Part shown: positions 1-7,717 of the stretch, one piece after another
Position numbering within the stretch: position 1 is the stretch's first letter
Layout: every line of letters begins with the position of its first letter
Source: Actinomadura fibrosa
GTDB taxonomy: Bacteria; Actinomycetota; Actinomycetes; Streptosporangiales; Streptosporangiaceae
NCBI RefSeq assembly: GCF_900659615.1
Contig: NZ_CAACUY010000080.1
Span: forward strand, 1 to 35,458
Reading direction: 5' to 3'
Length of the DNA stretch: 35,458 bases
The notes under the pieces: model-generated
What the model was told of the DNA's origin: nothing
What the model saw: the letters and a program-made list of their open reading frames with translations, nothing else
The model's database searches: none
Made by a program: the position numbers and the translations under genes

Positions 1-89
1 GGACCCCGGCTGAACCCAACGACCTGCGATCCATCCGGCGAAGACCCGTCGTCACCGGCGTGATCAACGAATACCGACACGCCGCATAA
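1..89 (+). CDS. Integrase-core transposase, C-terminal end only
   Basis: Reading from base 3, an open frame of 28 codons runs to TAA at 87-89 and ends in VTGVINEYRHAA. This tail matches the usual ending of actinobacterial integrase-core (DDE) transposases; the complete transposase at 23605-24702 ends similarly in LGGILNEYEHAA. The start and catalytic core lie outside the window, so activity cannot be judged. The roughly 260 bases that follow, up to the next gene, show no ORF I would defend; they probably hold the end of this insertion sequence. Confidence 0.65.
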   Translation, partial: TPAEPNDLRSIRRRPVVTGVINEYRHAA

Positions 90-349
90 CCCCAGCTCAT
101 GCCACCCAACTCAATAATCGAGCGGTACACCGTTCGGTAGGCAGACGTGCGCTATTCGGTGCCGCCGGATACGAGAGCCCTATGGTCTGGTGCCGGTTCC
201 ACGAGCTGCGCGTCAGGTCGTACAACAGCGACCACACATGGCGCTTCAACCTGCCCGGCCGCGGCATGGTCCCGCCGGGAAAACAGCAGATCAGGCCCCG
301 AACCAGGATAATAAAGCCCACGGGCATTGTAAGACCGGATCATGATCTG

Positions 350-928
350 TCAGAGGCCGAGGGCTTCCTTGAGTGCGGCACCGGCAACTGCCACGCCTGT
401 TGCGGTCGCAACTCCAAACGACCATCTACCGGCGTTTGCCAGGTAAGCTTTTACGGCTGTTCTATCACCTTTCGTTGCAGCGAGTTCTGCTTTAGAGATC
501 TCAACAATCGCATGCTCGCTGTCTTCCTCGGGAACGGCGCCTTCCATTGCAGCCTCAAGCATTGCTATTTTCAGCTGAGCGAGTTCATCCTTGAGAACCT
601 TGAGGTCGACGTCGTCGAGAGTGCCGGCGCTGCTAGCGTGGATAGTTACGTTCTCAGCTTTTGCGCCACGACCGACTGCACCTGCGTTCTGTACAGAATA
701 GCTATCTCCAGTGCTCGAGCTACTTTGGTTCATCGCATTACTCTCCTGCTTGACAACGATCACGTTATTTACGGCCTTCAGGAGCTCATTCCCTCGACTA
801 TTTGACGCCTCGGTGCGTGAGCTCTGATCGTTGATCATGATTTCTCCCACCACTTCAACGATCTTCAGTAGTACCGCGTACCCGTCAGGTGACGGGGGGA
901 CCGAGGGGGGAGGGGAGGTAGGGTCCAT
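350..928 (-). CDS. Small conflict-system-like protein, unknown function
   Basis: 192 residues from the ATG at 928. A proline-rich N-terminus is followed by a segment GDSYSVQNAGAVGRGAKAEN (about residues 73-92), a Gly/Ala-rich pattern that recurs in actinobacterial proteins associated with NACHT, TIR or CHAT effectors. An acidic helical middle follows (about 103-150), then a C-terminal hydrophobic helix ending ALKEALGL, a common ending in those proteins. It is the last gene of a minus-strand operon, 14 bases after the TPR gene. An internal ATG at 838 has a better Shine-Dalgarno (GGGAG, 6 bases away) than the ATG at 928, so the true protein may lack the first 30 residues. Family recognition rests on motif memory only; no biochemical function is known to me. 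Confidence 0.6.
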   Translation of the reverse strand: MDPTSPPPSVPPSPDGYAVLLKIVEVVGEIMINDQSSRTEASNSRGNELLKAVNNVIVVKQESNAMNQSSSSTGDSYSVQNAGAVGRGAKAENVTIHASSAGTLDDVDLKVLKDELAQLKIAMLEAAMEGAVPEEDSEHAIVEISKAELAATKGDRTAVKAYLANAGRWSFGVATATGVAVAGAALKEALGL

Positions 929-942
929 AGTCTCTTACCGCT

Positions 943-2577
943 CTATCCCCCTTGTTGTCGCAAATCGATGGCGGCATTCAGGCGCGCTTCCATGACAGCG
1001 CGATCGGGATGACTGGGTGAAGACCATGAAACTGCGTGCTCGAGCGTTGCGATAGCGCGTTCGAGGTCCTCTGTATCGCCTCGGTTCTGGAACCGTACTA
1101 TGAGCGCATTGCCCAAGTTCGATGCCATAACAGTATGGTCGGGATCGTCGAAGGGGGAGGCGCTAACTGCTTGCTCGAAGTACTCGATTGCCTCACTTAG
1201 GTCATCTGAGGAGGCAGCGAGGTGGTAACGCGATTGGAGGGCGGCGCCTAGGTTGGACAGGATGGCGGCTCTGTTTGGTTGCTCTGGGGCGGTTTCCTGT
1301 ACGGCAGCACGGAGCAGTGTGACGGCCCGGTTCAGATCCTCAGGGTCACCAAGACGCCTGTACCGAACTTGTAGCGCCGCAGCGAGGTTCGAGAGCCGAC
1401 CTGCTCTCTCGGTATCGTCTTTATCTGACCCATCTGTGGCTTGCTGAAGCAGGTCAACAGCTTCAGTTAAATCTCGCGGATCTCCCGCCTGATCGAAACG
1501 CGATTGGAGGGCGGCGCCTAGGTTGGACAGGATGGCGGCTCTGTTTGGTTGCTCTGGGGCAGTTTTTTGTACGGCAGCACGGAGCAGTGTGACGGCCCGG
1601 TTCAGATCCTCAGGGTCACCAAGACGCCTGTACCGAGTTTGTAGGGCCGTGCCGAGATTAGAAAGCCGATTGGCCCCCCGGACATCATCCCACTCTGTTA
1701 GGGAGACAGCATGCTCGAGTATGCTGATGGCCTTGTCTAGATTGGAGAATGCGCCAGACCTTATGGATTGACGCTGCAGCGTGGACCCAAGGCTCGACAG
1801 TATGTCTGCCATCTGGGTCTTGCTTCTGTGATTCTGTATCTCAAGGATAGCTAGATCTGCCTGTTTATTGCGATATGCAAGCCGAGCATTCAGTTGCTTC
1901 GATCCAGGCGAGTCGAGAAGGAAGTCGCTATGTAGGTCCGCTTTGTTGACTGTAGAAGCGGGTATCAGAATGAAGTTTGCTGAGACTCGGAAACCGTGAC
2001 CGATCAAGCTTCGGTGTTCATCCAAAGGATCTCCATAAACCTCCACGGTTTCGGTGGCCCAGTCTTCCGAAATCGAGTCTCGTGTTTTCTCTAGACCCCT
2101 CTTCCGTGATAGCTCAAGTGTCGGCATAGCAAAAGCAGGGTCTTCATGATCGGGGGTTCGGGAAGGCGAGGTAGTCCACGTTGTAACCTGACGATCTTGG
2201 GTGCTTCCTCGACGCTCTTGTAGAGGAGCTAGCGAGAAGTAAGTGGCTGTCCCAACAAGCACCCCAGTTACCAACGATGCGGCCGCGCCGCTTGCATGTC
2301 CCGTGACTGCGAAATATACCGCACCGAAGAGATATAGCGAGCCTATCGAGGTGTAGAGTATCGAGCGTGTCCGTATCGCGGACGATCTGGTATGAATCTC
2401 CTTGTCGACTTCTATGCGCGCTCGAGCTTCAACTTCTATGCGCTCGGTCGTTAGATTCTCTGCTCCTTCGTATGGTTCAGTCAGAAAGTCGCTTACTGTA
2501 CTAGAGAGGAGAGGGCTCCAGATTGCGGCTGTTAGCGATGAGGCCGGTGCTTCAACCGTGTGCCTGCGTCCTGTCAA
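943..2577 (-). CDS. Two-TM tetratricopeptide-repeat protein
   Basis: 544 residues. The N-terminal 70 residues are charged and probably helical. Two hydrophobic segments (about 73-91 and 97-116) form a hairpin anchor. The C-terminal half holds about five TPR-like units of 45 residues with the recurring core ILSNLGAALQSRF and RRLGDPEDLNRAV, the type found in actinobacterial CHAT and NACHT proteins, but no CHAT protease or ATPase domain is present. The start is TTG at 2577, two bases after the TAG of the GAF gene, with GAGGGGG about 7 bases upstream, so translation is probably coupled to that gene. The repeats should be a protein-binding surface held at the membrane. Two of the units are nearly identical at DNA level (see repeat entry). 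Partner and function are unknown. Confidence 0.75.
   Translation of the reverse strand: MTGRRHTVEAPASSLTAAIWSPLLSSTVSDFLTEPYEGAENLTTERIEVEARARIEVDKEIHTRSSAIRTRSILYTSIGSLYLFGAVYFAVTGHASGAAASLVTGVLVGTATYFSLAPLQERRGSTQDRQVTTWTTSPSRTPDHEDPAFAMPTLELSRKRGLEKTRDSISEDWATETVEVYGDPLDEHRSLIGHGFRVSANFILIPASTVNKADLHSDFLLDSPGSKQLNARLAYRNKQADLAILEIQNHRSKTQMADILSSLGSTLQRQSIRSGAFSNLDKAISILEHAVSLTEWDDVRGANRLSNLGTALQTRYRRLGDPEDLNRAVTLLRAAVQKTAPEQPNRAAILSNLGAALQSRFDQAGDPRDLTEAVDLLQQATDGSDKDDTERAGRLSNLAAALQVRYRRLGDPEDLNRAVTLLRAAVQETAPEQPNRAAILSNLGAALQSRYHLAASSDDLSEAIEYFEQAVSASPFDDPDHTVMASNLGNALIVRFQNRGDTEDLERAIATLEHAVSWSSPSHPDRAVMEARLNAAIDLRQQGG
1227..1636. repeat. 140-bp direct repeat inside the TPR gene
   Basis: Bases 1227-1366 and 1497-1636 are direct repeats offset by exactly 270 bases (90 codons, two TPR units). 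I count three mismatches, clustered near 1291-1297. The identity includes third positions, so this is a recent intragenic duplication or gene conversion rather than protein-level constraint. Confidence 0.85.
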
Positions 2578-2579
2578 GA

Positions 2580-3422
2580 CTACGCCCCCTCTTCTCGGCT
2601 TGAGATAGGGGTGGCTACGTACGGTGGCAGTCCTTTTTCGACCGGATGTGTGGCATTCAATTGGACGAACGCGATGCCGAGTACACTGGCCATGAGTCCG
2701 AGCAGCCCTTTGTCTATATCCGTGAAGACGGCCGGCTTCTCTGAAGTAGCGACAAGAAGTCCAAAACTATCTCTTCCGGCGCGCACAGGGGCTGCAAGGA
2801 ACGATCGATAGCCGCGGCCTACGATCACATTGAAGTTGTCGGGCAAGTCAGCTTCTGTATCGGTGACGAGTACCGCTTCTAGACCAAGAGCAAACCGGAT
2901 CACAGTATCATCGCGATCGCTGCGGCCCCTCTCAAAGACATACCTGGGGGGAACACCAAGTGTAGGACCCACGGAGGCTGAATGGACCAGATCTTGCCCA
3001 AGAAACTGATAAAATGACGCCCTGACATTTGCTTCTCTATCGATCTGACGTCCGAGTTCAGTATGCGTCAGTCGGAGCACGCGATCAATCAGTACACGAA
3101 CGGACGACTGGCGCTCTTCAAAACTGTCGGCTGAGGCGATGTTTGCCAAACCCGCTGTCAGTGCCTGCCCGCCCTGGGAAACAGCGATCGCGAGATTCAC
3201 CCTCGCTGCGACTGCTTGCTTTCGTGCGCGAGATAGAGCGACATCTTTTCTTGTCAGGTAGAGCAAGCCGATAGGGAACGCTGAAACGGCTACTATGACC
3301 CAGTAGAGTCGTAGTGTTCCTGAATAGGATGCGGCTAGGGCAGTGAGTGCAATCGGAACCGAGTACATGAGGACTGTAGGCGTGATGCGAAGCAACCTCT
3401 TGACAAGATAAGATCTGCTCAC
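2580..3422 (-). CDS. Membrane-anchored GAF-domain protein
   Basis: 280 residues from GTG at 3422. Two hydrophobic segments near the N-terminus (about 15-32 and 39-56) anchor it in the membrane. A helical linker (about 60-130) leads to a GAF-like domain (about 130-265) with VIRFALGLEAVLVTDTEADL and FLAAPVRAGRDSFGLLVAT, which resembles the usual GAF strand pattern around 'vPv...g..lGvL'. GAF domains sense small ligands or mediate dimerisation; no catalytic output domain is attached. An ATG at 3428 is also possible, but the cccctt at 3430-3435 (AAGGGG on this strand) lies 7 bases before the GTG and only 1 base before the ATG, so GTG is preferred. It is the first clear gene of the three-gene operon and may pass a signal to the co-encoded TPR protein. 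Confidence 0.72.
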   Translation of the reverse strand: MSRSYLVKRLLRITPTVLMYSVPIALTALAASYSGTLRLYWVIVAVSAFPIGLLYLTRKDVALSRARKQAVAARVNLAIAVSQGGQALTAGLANIASADSFEERQSSVRVLIDRVLRLTHTELGRQIDREANVRASFYQFLGQDLVHSASVGPTLGVPPRYVFERGRSDRDDTVIRFALGLEAVLVTDTEADLPDNFNVIVGRGYRSFLAAPVRAGRDSFGLLVATSEKPAVFTDIDKGLLGLMASVLGIAFVQLNATHPVEKGLPPYVATPISSREEGA

Positions 3423-3429
3423 GTGCATG

Positions 3430-3435
3430 CCCCTT
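3430..3435 (-). promoter_or_regulatory. Shine-Dalgarno deciding the GAF gene start
   Basis: AAGGGG on the minus strand, 7 bases before GTG at 3422 but only 1 base before ATG at 3428. The spacing supports the GTG start. Confidence 0.55.
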
Positions 3436-3478
3436 AGAGTCTGCCGCAGGTAGATAGTACCTCCCGACCCTCGTCGCG

Positions 3479-3712
3479 TCAGCCACTTTCCAATGACTGG
3501 AGGAGGGGTGCTTCGGTTTCGGGCATGCTCAAAATGCCCTTAGGTGTCGACGGGGAGCAGTTGCTCTGCTGCTCGCCTCTCAGTGAGGAAAGATCCATCT
3601 GTCCTACTGAGAGGGAATTGCGTCCTGTACCTATGGCGTCGAGTGTCCCGCCGGTCACAGTTGACTGCCCGGTGCGGCGGCTCATCAGGTCGATCGTCGC
3701 GACATGGCCCAT
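3479..3712 (-). CDS. Possible small protein upstream of GAF gene
   Basis: A 77-codon frame beginning MGHVATIDLMSRRTGQSTVT and ending 50 bases before the GAF gene. An in-frame TGA lies 12 codons upstream of the ATG, so it cannot be much longer. It has a serine- and threonine-rich body and no recognised domain, membrane segment or convincing Shine-Dalgarno. Its placement as a possible first gene of the GAF/TPR operon is the main argument for it. It may equally be an untranslated leader. Confidence 0.3.
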   Translation of the reverse strand: MGHVATIDLMSRRTGQSTVTGGTLDAIGTGRNSLSVGQMDLSSLRGEQQSNCSPSTPKGILSMPETEAPLLQSLESG

Positions 3713-3943
3713 GGCCTCGGAGCGGGCGGAAGGGTGCCGTAGTCACGGGCCAGGCGGCGGGGGCACCAGGCATCGGGACGAAGTTGGCCGTGTCGACTGT
3801 GTGGGAAGATCCTTCAGGATACCCAAACCAACCCAGCGCCCGAAGGTGTGTGGGGCTTCAATGTCCGGATTCTGGTTTTGACCCTGGGGCTCGGTGTCGC
3901 TTTGAACGTGGTGATCGCCATGCGGCGTTGCGGTATCCGTTGA

Positions 3944-4405
3944 TCACCCGCCGAGGATGCGTGTCTGGTGGAAGGCGGCTGCTGATGGGAGTCGGTTCGG
4001 GCTGGGGGTCGGAGGTCGTTGTTCCAGGGAACGATGCGGACGATGGCCGTTGGAATGATCGGCGTAGATCCTGAGCACGGCTTCCAGATGGCGTTGGGAG
4101 AAGATCAGTAGCTGGTCGGTGCGCTCGCGGCGGACGCTGCCGACCCACCGCTCGGCGAAGGCGTCTGCTCGTGGGCTTTGCGGAGGTGTCCGCAGTACGG
4201 TGATGCCGGCCGCAGTTAAGACGGCGTCGAAGGCGTCGGTGAACTTGGGATCCCGGCCGCGGATCAGGCTTCGGGCCTGCTGCGTCATTCAGGCGCCCGT
4301 CGGGTTGCGGGTGGCGCCCAGCGCGTGGACCCGGCGAGTGGCGATCTCTGCCATGAGGAGCACGTAGATCCGCTGGAGGAAGATGGTCCGACAGTGAAGT
4401 ATCCA
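3944..4405 (-). pseudogene. Relic of an integrase-core transposase
   Basis: Two frames together cover the C-terminal half of a DDE integrase-core transposase. The upstream piece reads TIFLQRIYVLLMAEIATRRV and ends NPTGA. A TGA (4289-4291) stands where homologues have TGG, and the frame then continues MTQQARSLIRGRDPKF...ANDAFAERWVG-like sequence (here ADAFAERWVGSVRRE) to HQTRILGG. Compared with the intact element at 23605-24702, about 15 residues between TQQAR and the IRDRD motif are missing, and the N-terminal half is gone. It therefore carries a nonsense change, an internal deletion and 5' loss. It is of the same broad family as the 23.6-kb element but a different member. Confidence 0.75.
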
Positions 4406-4860
4406 CAAGCCAGGACGCCGGAGGCCTGGGCGCGCAAGAACGTGCTCCAGGATGCGTCGGTCCGTCGCGGGGCACGGTGGCCTGGCTCGGTCTCCCCGAA
4501 TCATGTTGCCGATGAGGCCGTCGCTGGCCCAGGCTTTCGAGATCGCGATGAAGGCCGTGCGCAGCCGATCGCCGAGCGTGCGAGCCGACCGCGCCGCCTT
4601 CGGTGCTACTTCTGGAGGGACGTTAGTCACCGCACCCGGTACGGCTCAGCTGATACGCCGGTTCTGTACCCGCGTAACACGCGTTGCGCTATGCGTCATA
4701 GGCCACAGTCGGGAAGGCAGAAGGCTTCTAGCCTCAGCACATCAGGGAAGTGCCTGCCGGTGGGGAGTCATCAGAGCCACCTGTCTCAAGTCGCGCAAGG
4801 TCGGCCCCGATACGCCAGTGCACCGCGGCCGCGGACACGGAACGAACGATGAGGTGGGCG
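4406..4860. other. Intergenic stretch, no supported gene
   Basis: Frames here look like shadow or decayed sequence. Some of it may be further transposase debris, because the minus frame of the relic stays open to 4630 without recognisable protein similarity. It must contain the promoter of the plus-strand operon that starts at 4861, but no convincing -35/-10 pair was seen. Confidence 0.5.
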
Positions 4861-6255
4861 ATGGACGTTGAGCGGGTGCCGAACCCGGGCCAGGTCGGTG
4901 GCTGCGCGGGTCTTCCTCGGGCCGCCGGAGTCACCAGTGAGGAGATCCTTCGGGTGGCAGCGTTCCGCGACCGCGCCCCCGAGCGCGAAGCGGCGATCAT
5001 CGCGCTCGTCTACCATCGGCTCGCCTGCGACCTGGCCGTCCATCTGGGGCCGGAGGTCAACTGGTACGGGTTCGCGACCTGGAGCTCCAAGGCGGTGGGC
5101 GCATCACTTGATCTGGGCCCCACGTCGCCGCTCCTGTTGGAGACGGGTTCCCGGCTACGGGTACCGCGCCGGTTCCAGCGCCAGTTCCGCGCCGTGGCGC
5201 TGGTGACGCTGGGTCCTAGCTACCAGTTGGCGCTCGCGTTGGCCAATCGGGCGATCTTTCTGGAGACCGCCAGCCTGGCCGCCGGCCTGCGGTTCGGTCC
5301 CTCGGCTGCCTCTGCCGCGCCGAGCTTTCTCTACCGGATTGCCGATCCGCCGGTGCCGTCCAACAGCCAGGAACCGGACGCTGAGGAACGCCCGATGTTC
5401 CTCAGCGACCTGCTCGGCGACGCCGACGACCACTACCTGGATCTCGCGACCACTTTGATGACCGATGCCGCGGGCACCGATGACCCTGGCCGCCGCCGCG
5501 AGCTGCTCCTAGGTGCGAACGTCGCCTTGTCGGCGTTCGAACAGGCCAGAGCGCAACGCCTGCTGGAGTTGGCGATGTATCGGCCGTGCCGGTGGCTGAT
5601 GCGGGTCTCCTGGCGGTGGGCACTGTCGGCGATCACACGGCGGCCGTTCCACCGGTTCGGCCTGTACACCCGGCCGCACGAGCAGATGTCGTGGACGGTC
5701 CGCCATGCCGAGAGCCTCTGGTCGCGGTTCTACACGCGGTTCATCATGGTCTTGCCGACGCCGGTGAGCCGGATCCGGCTCGGCAAGAGTCTGCGGCCGC
5801 CGCCGGGTGCCGCCGTCCACCCGTTCCCGCCGATCGAGGACGCGCGGGTCCGCAAGTTGATCGAGAGTTTCCAGCCGCAGCCCGAACACGCCCTCGACGG
5901 CGTGCACGACTGGCTCGACTATCGGGCCCGCATGCGGTTCATCACCAGCTACTTCCGCAGCTACCTGTCCATGCCAGAGATGCTGGGTCCTCCGTTCGCT
6001 CCCACATTGCTGGAGGAACTGGGCAAGGAGGTGGCGCTGGGCGCCGTTCCCGACCCGGTGTACTGCGAGTGGTTCCACAAGCAGCAGCAGGACTTCGAAG
6101 CCAGGGCCAGCAGACCGGGCATGCGGGGGTGGGTATTGCGCAAGTTCTATCGGCCGCCCATCGAGTGCGATCCCGACGCCGCCGAACTCGCCCAAATCGA
6201 GCTCAGCGACTACCTGGTCGAGCGGATCGTCAACAGGCAGGTGCGTGATGAGTGA
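4861..6255 (+). CDS. Conserved protein of unknown function, oxygenase operon
   Basis: 464 residues. I do not recognise a named domain. The N-terminal third contains HRLACDLAVHLGPEVNWYGF followed by ATWSSKAVGASLD, a pattern I associate with uncharacterised actinobacterial proteins. The rest is mostly helical with many Trp, Arg and Tyr residues (for example WLMRVSWRWALSAITRRPFH) and no signal peptide or clear membrane span. Histidines and tyrosines in the C-terminal half could bind a metal or cofactor, but no motif is diagnostic. I chose ATG 4861 because GAGGTG lies 5 bases upstream; ATG 4849 and GTG 4750 remain open in frame but have weaker sites. Its end overlaps the oxygenase-like gene by 8 bases, so the two are translationally coupled and probably act together. 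Confidence 0.75.
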   Translation: MDVERVPNPGQVGGCAGLPRAAGVTSEEILRVAAFRDRAPEREAAIIALVYHRLACDLAVHLGPEVNWYGFATWSSKAVGASLDLGPTSPLLLETGSRLRVPRRFQRQFRAVALVTLGPSYQLALALANRAIFLETASLAAGLRFGPSAASAAPSFLYRIADPPVPSNSQEPDAEERPMFLSDLLGDADDHYLDLATTLMTDAAGTDDPGRRRELLLGANVALSAFEQARAQRLLELAMYRPCRWLMRVSWRWALSAITRRPFHRFGLYTRPHEQMSWTVRHAESLWSRFYTRFIMVLPTPVSRIRLGKSLRPPPGAAVHPFPPIEDARVRKLIESFQPQPEHALDGVHDWLDYRARMRFITSYFRSYLSMPEMLGPPFAPTLLEELGKEVALGAVPDPVYCEWFHKQQQDFEARASRPGMRGWVLRKFYRPPIECDPDAAELAQIELSDYLVERIVNRQVRDE

Positions 6256-7717
6256 CCGGACGCGCTGGAGCCAGGAGGAGTTCGCGCGGCTCCGCCAGAC
6301 TGGTGATGACCAAGCCGACGCCGCCGTGAAGGCCTACCTGCACGCACATCGTGACCTTGGTGACGCCCGCGCGCTGATCCGAGCCGTCATCGGCGAGCTG
6401 GCCGCCGCCAAGCACAGCGCCCGGGCGGCGCAGGATACTGCCATCGCCTCACCGTCGACCGGCCTCTCACCGTCGGCTGTCCCAACGCCATCAGGGTTTG
6501 CCGCAACAGATGGTGCATCGGCGGGCCATGCTCGAAACGGTGCGCAAGTGAGCAGTGCGGCGGACATCCTGGACAAGCTCGCAACCAACGCGGAGGTTCC
6601 CAGCTGGGTTGGTGACGCGGTGACGATCGAGCGTGGGCAGCGGGTGTTCCGCGACCACGGCCTGTACCAGGCGGTGGTCTTGTTCTGCCTGTCGCTGCCC
6701 TTGGCCTACGCCGAGCCTTCCACCGCCCGGCTGCTGGCTGGCGTGTCGGATCTGGGAACCGGTGCGGTGACGCGTCGGGTCGCCGAGACCGGCCAGATGC
6801 TGATCGATGTGATGGGCCTGGGCGGTCCAGACAGCCTGCGGCACGGCGGGCCCGGCCACACCAGTTGTGTCGCGCTGCGCGTCCTGCACGCCTTCGTCCG
6901 CGCGATCGTCTCGCAGGATGCCCAGAGGCCATGGGACCGGGAAACCGACGGTGTCCCGGTCAGCCAGGAACTCTTGCTGGCGACGCTGCTGACGTTCAGC
7001 AGCGTGACCTGGCAAGCCATGGACCGGATGGGTCTGCGGCTCGGCGACATCGAGCGGGACGCCCACTTGCACGTTTGGAGCGTTGTCGGCCACCTGATGG
7101 GCATCCAGGCCTGCTGGCACGCGCCCCTGACGGGCGAGGACAGCGCCGCGCTCGAGGCGCATTTCGCCCAGATGCTGCACACCAGCGAGCAGGGCCGACG
7201 GCTGATGGCGGCGCTTCTGGCCGACATGGAGTCCTTCATGTATCTGGGCTGGCGGAAACTGCCCCGCACGCTGATCCACTGGCTGTTTCACGGCAGCGGC
7301 CCAGGCATGGAAGGTGTTCCGGCGATGCTGGGAGTACCGGCGCCGGCATGGTGGGCACTGCCGCTGCTGGCCACCGCCCGCGCCGCGCACCGCGGCGGCC
7401 GCCGCGACCCGCTGCGCCCGGTGATCCGGTGGCTCCTGCGTCGCGCAGGTCGGTATGCGGTCATCGGTTTCGCCGAACGGCACACCGATGGCCCGGCCCC
7501 CTTCCAGGTGCCGGCCGATCTCGCCCGCTCCTGGCAGATCGCGCAGACTCCTTCAGCGCGACGGCTGCGCGCGGTCCGCCGCAGAGCACGGCAAACGGTA
7601 CGCAGCCGCAATATCGACCTCCGCGATGTCGCTGGCCGCGCCAGCCGGACCCGTCACACGGCCCTGCCGGAAACACCTGCCCCGGCAACTCCGCCACCAA
7701 CCGTGAGGGGCGCATGA
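6248..7717 (+). CDS. MpaB / rubber-oxygenase-like (DUF2236) haem protein
   Basis: 489 residues. Residues 115-340 fit the family that includes latex clearing protein Lcp, a haem b dioxygenase that cleaves polyisoprene, and fungal MpaB. Visible signatures are the N-terminal core element ERGQRVFRDHGLYQAVVLFC, then R177-x3-T181 in RRVAET, and H214 in ALRVLHAFVRAIV. These correspond in spacing to Arg164, Thr168 and axial His198 of Lcp from Streptomyces K30. A later helix HLHVWSVVGHLMGI is also typical. There is no signal peptide, so rubber is an unlikely substrate; the family also acts on small lipids. The disordered linker (about 60-105) and Arg-rich tail (about 400-489) are additions. It starts inside the preceding gene and its TGA overlaps the next ATG (ATGA), so this is a coupled three-gene operon. 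Confidence 0.82.
   Translation: MSDRTRWSQEEFARLRQTGDDQADAAVKAYLHAHRDLGDARALIRAVIGELAAAKHSARAAQDTAIASPSTGLSPSAVPTPSGFAATDGASAGHARNGAQVSSAADILDKLATNAEVPSWVGDAVTIERGQRVFRDHGLYQAVVLFCLSLPLAYAEPSTARLLAGVSDLGTGAVTRRVAETGQMLIDVMGLGGPDSLRHGGPGHTSCVALRVLHAFVRAIVSQDAQRPWDRETDGVPVSQELLLATLLTFSSVTWQAMDRMGLRLGDIERDAHLHVWSVVGHLMGIQACWHAPLTGEDSAALEAHFAQMLHTSEQGRRLMAALLADMESFMYLGWRKLPRTLIHWLFHGSGPGMEGVPAMLGVPAPAWWALPLLATARAAHRGGRRDPLRPVIRWLLRRAGRYAVIGFAERHTDGPAPFQVPADLARSWQIAQTPSARRLRAVRRRARQTVRSRNIDLRDVAGRASRTRHTALPETPAPATPPPTVRGA

Noticed and set aside
6865..7713. Extra 283 codons in front of the cyclase domain
   Set aside because: This overlaps the whole second half of the oxygenase-like gene; ATG 7714 with ATGA overlap is the natural start.
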